A stretch of 64,000 nt of DNA. Origin: Nocardioides jiangsuensis (GTDB lineage Bacteria; Actinomycetota; Actinomycetes; Propionibacteriales; Nocardioidaceae). Shown one piece after another: positions 59,963 to 64,000 of this stretch; the stretch's first letter is position 1; each line of letters opens with the position of its first letter. The stretch lies in assembly GCF_019679455.1 (NCBI RefSeq), contig NZ_JAIEZQ010000002.1:1054001-1118000 (forward strand). Direction: 5' to 3'. A program made the translations under genes and the position numbers. The notes beneath the pieces were generated by a model, which saw only the letters and a list, made by a program, of their open reading frames with translations, ran no database searches and had not been told where the DNA came from.

Positions 59963-60712
59963 ATGGGGTCCTTGTTCGTGGTCAGCGACGTGCACGGCTA
60001 CCGCGACGACCTGCGGCACGTGCTGGTCGAGGCGGGGCTGCTCGACGCGGACGGCGACTGGCGCGGGCACGAGGACGACGCGCTGTGGGTGCTCGGTGAC
60101 CTCACCGACCGCGGCCCCGACGGGATCGGCGTCATCGACCTGGTGATGGGCCTGCAGCGGCAGGCGCCGGGCCAGGTGCACGTGCTGATGGGCAACCACG
60201 AGATCCTCGCGCTCGGCCGGCACCGCTTCCCGGGCAGCCGCTTCGAGGACAGCTGGCGGATCAACGGCGGTCGCCGGCGGGACCAGGAGGCACTCACCCC
60301 CGAGCACGTGGAGTGGCTGACGAACCTGCCGCTGATGGGGCGTGCCGGAGACTTCCTGCTCGTGCACTCCGACACCACCGAGTACCTCGCCTGGGGAGAG
60401 AGCGTCGACCAGGTCAACGCCACGGTGCGCGAGCAGCTCGCAGGTGACGACCTCGACGGGCACTGGGACGTGTGGGCGCGGCTGACCACGCGCTACCACT
60501 ACACCGGGGCGCAGGGCGCCGACGTCGCCGCCGGGGTGCTCGAGACGTTCGGGGGAGAGGCCGTGGTGCACGGGCACAGCATCATCGGGTCGTTGCTCGG
60601 CGTCCCGTCCCACGAGGTCACCGACCCGATCCTGTACGCGGACGGGCGGGTGCTCGCGATCGACGGGGGCCGGTACGACGGCGGTCCGCTGCTCGTCGTA
60701 CGCCTGGACTGA
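59963..60712 (+). CDS. Calcineurin-like metallophosphoesterase
   Basis: A 249-residue cytoplasmic metallophosphoesterase. The motifs are SDVHGYRDD, LGDLTDRGPDGIG, LMGNHEILALG and VHGHSIIG, which bind the dinuclear metal. It resembles Ser/Thr phosphatase/ApaH-like hydrolases, whose substrates include diadenosine polyphosphates and phosphoproteins. A GGGGGT-CGGT-ACCCCC dyad (59932-59947) lies 15 bases before ATG 59963 and may be part of the promoter. A PHO-box-like repeat lies upstream. Confidence 0.9.
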   Translation: MGSLFVVSDVHGYRDDLRHVLVEAGLLDADGDWRGHEDDALWVLGDLTDRGPDGIGVIDLVMGLQRQAPGQVHVLMGNHEILALGRHRFPGSRFEDSWRINGGRRRDQEALTPEHVEWLTNLPLMGRAGDFLLVHSDTTEYLAWGESVDQVNATVREQLAGDDLDGHWDVWARLTTRYHYTGAQGADVAAGVLETFGGEAVVHGHSIIGSLLGVPSHEVTDPILYADGRVLAIDGGRYDGGPLLVVRLD

Positions 60713-60742
60713 GCTCGAGGCCGCGCGGCGAGCCGCGGGCCG

Positions 60743-61447
60743 TCAGACGCGGCGGAGGACGGCGGTGACCTTGCCGAGGATGGTGGCGTCGGTGCCGTCG
60801 ATCGGGTCGTACTGCTCGTTGTGGGGGAGCAGCCAGACCTTGCCGTCCTTGCGCTGGAACGTCTTCACGGTCGCCTCGCCGTCGAGCATGGCGGCGACGA
60901 TCTCGCCGTTCTCGGCGTTGGGCTGCTGGCGCACGACCACGTAGTCGCCGTTGCAGATCGCGGCGTCGACCATGGAGTCGCCGACCACCTCGAGCAGGAA
61001 CAGGGTGCCCTCGCCGACCAGGGTCTTGGGCAGCGGGAAGACCTCCTCGACGCGCTCCTCGGCGAGGATCGGGCCGCCGGCGGCGATCCGGCCGACCATC
61101 GGCACGTAGGTGGCCTGTGGCATCGCGTCGCCCATCCCGGTCTCGTCGACCACGGGCTCGGCGGCGTCGCGCTCGCCGGGGGTGAACACCTGGAGCGCTC
61201 GGGGACGGTTCGGGTCGCGCTTGAGGTAGCCCTTCTCCTCGAGCGTGCGCAGCTGGTGCGCCACGGAGGAGGAGCTGGTGAGTCCGACGAGCTCGCCGAT
61301 CTCGCGCATGCTCGGCGGGTAGCCGCGGCTCTCGATCGAGTCGCGGATCACCGCGAGGACGCGCTGCTGGCGCGGAGTCAGGCCAGTGGAGTCCGGCGGA
61401 CCGTCGGGAAGCTCCGCGACCTTCGGCCTGCCCTTGCCTGCTGCCAT
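60743..61447 (-). CDS. lexA: LexA repressor (SOS regulator)
   Basis: A 234-residue SOS repressor. The N-terminal winged helix contains [63 protein letters not shown]. The self-cleavage site is Ala-Gly in [12 protein letters not shown], the nucleophile is Ser in [11 protein letters not shown] and the general base is Lys in [12 protein letters not shown] 61447 has AGGGGCAGGGCA directly upstream; an upstream in-frame start adds 21 residues lacking similarity. The LexA box at 61508-61521 lies about 60 bases upstream, so autoregulation is clear. Confidence 0.97.
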   Translation of the reverse strand: MAAGKGRPKVAELPDGPPDSTGLTPRQQRVLAVIRDSIESRGYPPSMREIGELVGLTSSSSVAHQLRTLEEKGYLKRDPNRPRALQVFTPGERDAAEPVVDETGMGDAMPQATYVPMVGRIAAGGPILAEERVEEVFPLPKTLVGEGTLFLLEVVGDSMVDAAICNGDYVVVRQQPNAENGEIVAAMLDGEATVKTFQRKDGKVWLLPHNEQYDPIDGTDATILGKVTAVLRRV

Positions 61448-61507
61448 TGCCCTGCCCCTTACATCGTGGTCGGTTAGGCACAAGGTAGACCGATCCGACG
61501 CCCGGTT

Positions 61508-61521
61508 CAAACATCTGTTCG
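61508..61521. promoter_or_regulatory. LexA box shared by lexA and the SDR gene
   Basis: CAAACATCTGTTCG on the plus strand is CGAACAGATGTTTG on the minus strand, one mismatch from a perfect LexA box. It is centred in a larger dyad in which CGCCCG and CGGGCG flank it. It is 61 bases from the lexA start and 28 bases from the SDR start, so both may be SOS-controlled. Confidence 0.88.
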
Positions 61522-61548
61522 AACGGGCGTGTCTGCTTGAGTTCGTCC

Positions 61549-62349
61549 ATGACTCCCGAGACCGCCGTCACATCCGTTGTCGTCACCGGGGCCGCGCGCG
61601 GCATCGGTCGCGCCGTAGCCGAGCTGCTCGTCGCCCGCGGTCACGCCGTGGTCGTCACCGACGTGGACGGCGAGGCCGCGCGCCGTACCGCCGACGAGAT
61701 CGGGGCTGCCGCCGGGCTCGCCCAGGACGTCCGCGACGAGGGCTCGCACCGCGCCGTCGCGAAGGAGGCGCTGGTGCACGGTCCGCTCACCGCGTGGTTC
61801 AACAACGCCGGCGTCGGCAACGACGGCCCGCTGGCGGCGCTGTCGTCGGCGTCGGTGGAGCAGCTCGTCCAGGTCAACCTGATGGGCGTGCTGTGGGGGA
61901 TGCGGGCGGCGCTCGAGGCGTTCGGTCCCGAGGGTGGTGACGTCGTGAACACCGCCTCGCTGTCGGGCCTCGGGCCGGTGCCGGGCCTCAGCGTGTACGC
62001 CGCGACGAAGGCGGCCGTGGTCTCGCTGAGCACCTCGGTCCACGCCGAGACGCCGCGGAACGTGCGGGTGCACGCGCTCTGCCCCGACGGCGTGGACACG
62101 GCGATGGTGGACGGGATGGACCCGCGGGGCATGGCCAAGGCGCTGGTCCACTCCGGGGGCGGGCTGCTGACGGTCGACGCGGTCGCCGCGGAGGCGGTCG
62201 GGCTGATCGGCTCCTCGCGGGTGGTGCGGTCCCTCCCCGCCTGGCGTGGGGGACTCATGCGGGTCACCTCGCAGGCGCCGTCGGTGGCCATGCGGGGGCT
62301 GCCGCAGTTCGTGGCGCTGGGGCAGCGGGTGATCCGCAAGCGGGGGTAG
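61549..62349 (+). CDS. Short-chain dehydrogenase/reductase
   Basis: A 266-residue SDR. The cofactor motif [14 protein letters not shown] (GxxxGIG), the FNNAGVGND motif and the catalytic [12 protein letters not shown] (YxxxK) with the Ser in NTASLSGLG are all present, so it is an active NAD(P)-dependent enzyme in principle. Substrate unknown. ATG 61549 is used; an upstream TTG at 61537 adds four residues. It is divergent from lexA across a LexA box, and could be an SOS gene by position. Confidence 0.92.
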   Translation: MTPETAVTSVVVTGAARGIGRAVAELLVARGHAVVVTDVDGEAARRTADEIGAAAGLAQDVRDEGSHRAVAKEALVHGPLTAWFNNAGVGNDGPLAALSSASVEQLVQVNLMGVLWGMRAALEAFGPEGGDVVNTASLSGLGPVPGLSVYAATKAAVVSLSTSVHAETPRNVRVHALCPDGVDTAMVDGMDPRGMAKALVHSGGGLLTVDAVAAEAVGLIGSSRVVRSLPAWRGGLMRVTSQAPSVAMRGLPQFVALGQRVIRKRG

Positions 62350-62362
62350 CGCCCGCGGTTTG

Positions 62363-62513
62363 TTCGAACGTCGTTCGAACAAATGTTCGGCGTGTTCCTT
62401 GATTTGCCGCTCTGGGTGCGTTTATCTTCGTACACATGTTCGATCGAACAGGCTTTCGATCGACTCCCGCCGGAAACTGTCGGTGGTCGTCGATAGACAT
62501 CTGTTCATGAACA
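62363..62513. promoter_or_regulatory. Cluster of LexA-box-like palindromes upstream of the LysM gene
   Basis: Four palindromes lie within 150 bases: TTCGAACGTCGTTCGAA (62363-62379, non-canonical 3-base spacing), CGAACAAATGTTCG (62376-62389, a perfect LexA box), TGTTCGATCGAACA (62437-62450) and TGTTCATGAACA (62502-62513). Only the second fits the standard 14-base box; the others keep the GAAC/GTTC half-sites with altered spacing. They cover the promoter region and the 5' end of the LysM transcript. Confidence 0.75.
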
Positions 62514-62545
62514 CCACGACCGGCACCATCGAGGAGGTCTCTCTC

Positions 62546-62926
62546 ATGAGCACCATCGCTGCAGCACCCGGCTTCGGCACCCGCCGACCCACGGCCACCC
62601 GCCGCGTCGCGCCCCGCCCGGCGGCCGCGCCCGTCGACGTGCGTCTGACCCGCCGCGGCCGGCTCGTGCTGCTGGTGCTGTTCCTCGGCCTGGTGACCGC
62701 GGCGCTCATGGGCCTCGGTGGTCAGTCCGCGGCGACCGGTGAGGCCGGTGACCCGGTCCCCACGCGCACCGTCGTGGTGCACGAGGGCGACACGCTCTGG
62801 GCGATCGCGTCCGAGGTGGCCGCCCCCGGCGACGTGCGGGAGATGATCCACCAGATCGAGGAGCTCAACGCTCTGTCCGGCGCGAGCCTCAGCGAAGGCC
62901 AGGAGATCGCCGTCCCTGTGGGCTGA
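62546..62926 (+). CDS. LysM-domain membrane protein, likely SOS-induced division inhibitor
   Basis: A 126-residue protein. Residues 1-38 are basic cytoplasmic sequence, residues 39-58 are a membrane helix (RLVLLVLFLGLVTAALMG) and residues 74-124 are a LysM domain (RTVVVHEGDTLWAIASEVAAPG ... LSEGQEIAVPVG) that binds peptidoglycan. This architecture and its position next to lexA match Rv2719c/ChiZ of M. tuberculosis and DivS of Corynebacterium, SOS-induced proteins that delay division. ATG 62546 has GAGGAGG nine bases upstream; ATG 62507 would start inside a palindrome. The LexA-like cluster upstream supports SOS control. Confidence 0.88.
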   Translation: MSTIAAAPGFGTRRPTATRRVAPRPAAAPVDVRLTRRGRLVLLVLFLGLVTAALMGLGGQSAATGEAGDPVPTRTVVVHEGDTLWAIASEVAAPGDVREMIHQIEELNALSGASLSEGQEIAVPVG

Positions 62927-62988
62927 CGCGCACAGGGGTATGACTTGCCGCCGGCTTCCCTCGACCCGGAGCCGGTGACGAGGGGAAG

Positions 62989-63027
62989 AACAGGGGCGGG
63001 GCCGCTACGCGTGGTCCCGCCCCTGTT
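62989..63027. terminator. Bidirectional hairpin between the LysM and YhhN genes
   Basis: AACAGGGGCGGG (62989-63000) pairs with CCCGCCCCTGTT (63016-63027), a 12-base-pair stem with an inner loop of 15 bases that can pair further. The AACA/TGTT ends give a short T run on the plus strand (TGTTGC) and it can serve both convergent genes. The rest of 62927-63123 has no gene that I can see. Confidence 0.75.
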
Positions 63028-63123
63028 GCATGTCTGCGTGTTCTGGGGCGGCGGCATTGGCAGGCGTAGTCGGCTTGGGGGCGGGGACCGTTGTCGGCGG
63101 GGGCGGCCCGCCCGCCGGGGCCG

Positions 63124-63819
63124 TTACGTCGCCCGGCTGACGCCGTCGGCGATGAACCACTGGCCCGCGGTGTACGTCGCCATGACCGCGACCTCCAGCC
63201 TCGGGGAGGGCGTGCGACGCAGGAACTCCTGAGCGCCGAGGAGGGTGTCCGACAGCAGGAACAGCGAGGTTCCCAGCGCAATGCGCCGACGGGCCGCCTG
63301 GGGAAGCTCGGGGTCGAGGACGGTGGAGGCGCCGAACATCGCGGCCAGAGCGGCGGAGTACGCCGCGACCGGGACGCCGAGGGCGGGCTCCCTGCGCCCG
63401 GCGGCGAACGCCATGACGGGCGCAGTCGCGACCCAGGAGGCGGCCGCAAGCTTGGGACCGGAGTCGTTGAGCCGGGCCTGGGGGTCGCGGGCCGATCCGA
63501 AGGCGGAGAGGTAGGCGACGTGGGCGGCGAGGAACGACCCGACCCCGGTCAGGAACGCGCCCTGGCTCTTGCGGAGCAGCGCCACGTCGCCGCCCCAGGA
63601 GAACGCCTGCGCTGCGAGCGTGCGTGAGGTGAGCGCCGGCATCGGGGCGGGTGCGGTCCTCGTCTCGACCGTGGTGACGGTCGCGAGTGCCGGCATGAGC
63701 AGTGGCTTCGTGACGAACCGGGCCCGCCGCGCCCTCACTCCGGTCCGGCCGGCCAGGTACGAGTCGGTGGCGGCGAGGGCGATATATGCGGCGCGGGCAA
63801 GCAGGCGGGCTTCGGGCAT
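63124..63819 (-). CDS. YhhN-family membrane protein (lysoplasmalogenase-like)
   Basis: A 231-residue membrane protein with about eight hydrophobic segments, consistent with the YhhN/TMEM86 family of lysoplasmalogenases. The pattern RARFVTKPLLMPALA (after helix 1), GDVALL and FLTGVGSFLAAHVAYLSAF are family motifs, and the conserved Asp in GGDVAL is catalytic in related proteins. Whether this organism contains plasmalogens is unknown, so the activity is by family only. The ATG 63819 start has AAGGATGACGC upstream. Confidence 0.85.
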   Translation of the reverse strand: MPEARLLARAAYIALAATDSYLAGRTGVRARRARFVTKPLLMPALATVTTVETRTAPAPMPALTSRTLAAQAFSWGGDVALLRKSQGAFLTGVGSFLAAHVAYLSAFGSARDPQARLNDSGPKLAAASWVATAPVMAFAAGRREPALGVPVAAYSAALAAMFGASTVLDPELPQAARRRIALGTSLFLLSDTLLGAQEFLRRTPSPRLEVAVMATYTAGQWFIADGVSRAT

Positions 63820-63877
63820 GCGTCATCCTTGCGTGCCGCCGTTCCCGTCGGCCACGCGGGCCGCTCGACCTGCGCCA

Positions 63878-64000
63878 TCAGGCGTCGACGAGAAGCAGCT
63901 CCTGCCAGATGTCGTCCGCGGCTTCGTCCGCCAGGAGGCCGTCCACTGCCCAGTCGCTGGTGGGCTGCTCGGTTGCGTGGACGTGGAACCTGCTTCCGAA
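63878..64000 (-). CDS. 3' end of an unidentified gene (partial)
   Basis: The last 40 codons of a minus-strand gene enter the window and end with TGA at 63880-63878. The fragment reads FGSRFHVHATEQPTSDWAVD and ends EELLLVDA after an acidic GLLADEAADDIWQ stretch. No family can be assigned from 40 residues. The rest is outside the window. The 58 bases to the YhhN start contain no visible terminator. Confidence 0.6.
   Translation of the reverse strand, partial: FGSRFHVHATEQPTSDWAVDGLLADEAADDIWQELLLVDA

Noticed and set aside
1-64000. tRNA or rRNA genes
   Set aside because: I looked for T-loop-like GGTTCGANTCC patterns and found hits only inside coding regions or LexA boxes, without cloverleaf context.

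Overview
The window is a continuous piece of a high-GC actinobacterial chromosome. Evidence: GC-rich third codon positions, many GTG starts, many start codons placed only a few bases after a TANNNT -10 element (leaderless mRNAs), Corynebacterineae/Streptomyces-type LexA boxes, and the gene order ftsK ... rimO-pgsA ... cinA-clgR ... DUF3046 ... recA-recX ... miaB ... miaA ... dapF-hflX ... lexA-LysM. That backbone resembles the recA/lexA neighbourhood of other Actinobacteria. My best guess is a member of the Nocardioidaceae (Nocardioides-like), based on overall protein character and the presence of RNase Y; this is inference. I saw no rRNA, tRNA, CRISPR array, insertion sequence or prophage.

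Layout. 1-2.4 kb: a cytochrome bd subunit gene (cydA, cut by the window edge) divergent from a BlaI-type repressor and an M56 membrane peptidase, with two 17-bp inverted repeats between them. 2.4-7.1 kb: ftsK and a large RodZ-like membrane HTH protein. 7.1-14.9 kb: an accessory block with rraA, an MFS transporter, a universal stress protein and a TctABC carboxylate transporter, divergent from a CitA/CitB-type two-component system. 15-20 kb: rimO, pgsA, a GH15 hydrolase, cinA (pncC-type) and clgR. 20-25.6 kb: a Nei-type glycosylase and the helicase lhr. 25.6-32 kb: an ABC-2 exporter, a patatin-like protein, a GNAT/DinB divergent pair, DUF3046 and an MFS protein. 32-37 kb: recA-recX, then RNase Y behind a structured leader, a second acetyltransferase and a hotdog-fold protein. 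37-40.4 kb: a gluABCD-type glutamate ABC transporter. 40.5-41.7 kb: a lysine/alanine-repeat histone H1-like protein. 42-54.3 kb: dacB, miaB, a NUDIX protein, three small proteins, miaA, ggt, dapF, hflX and an iron-sulfur helicase. 54.3-60.7 kb: exported phospho- and peptide hydrolases (CapA-like, M28, nucleotide phosphodiesterase, PhoD) and a metallophosphoesterase. 60.7-64 kb: lexA, an SDR gene, a LexA-box cluster in front of a LysM membrane protein (Rv2719c/DivS position), and a YhhN protein.

How the parts connect. The SOS circuit is visible at three places: the LexA box before recA (32109), the one between lexA and the SDR gene (61508), and the cluster before the LysM gene (62363-62513). 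tRNA modification (miaA supplies i6A, miaB methylthiolates it) and ribosome modification (rimO) are all here. Phosphate scavenging is suggested by phoD, a phosphodiesterase and a metallophosphoesterase around a PHO-box-like repeat. The least explained parts are the RNase Y leader (two GNRA-capped hairpins plus small overlapping ORFs), the BlaI-like operators next to cydA, and a short motif GAAACTGTCGG recurring in unrelated intergenic regions.
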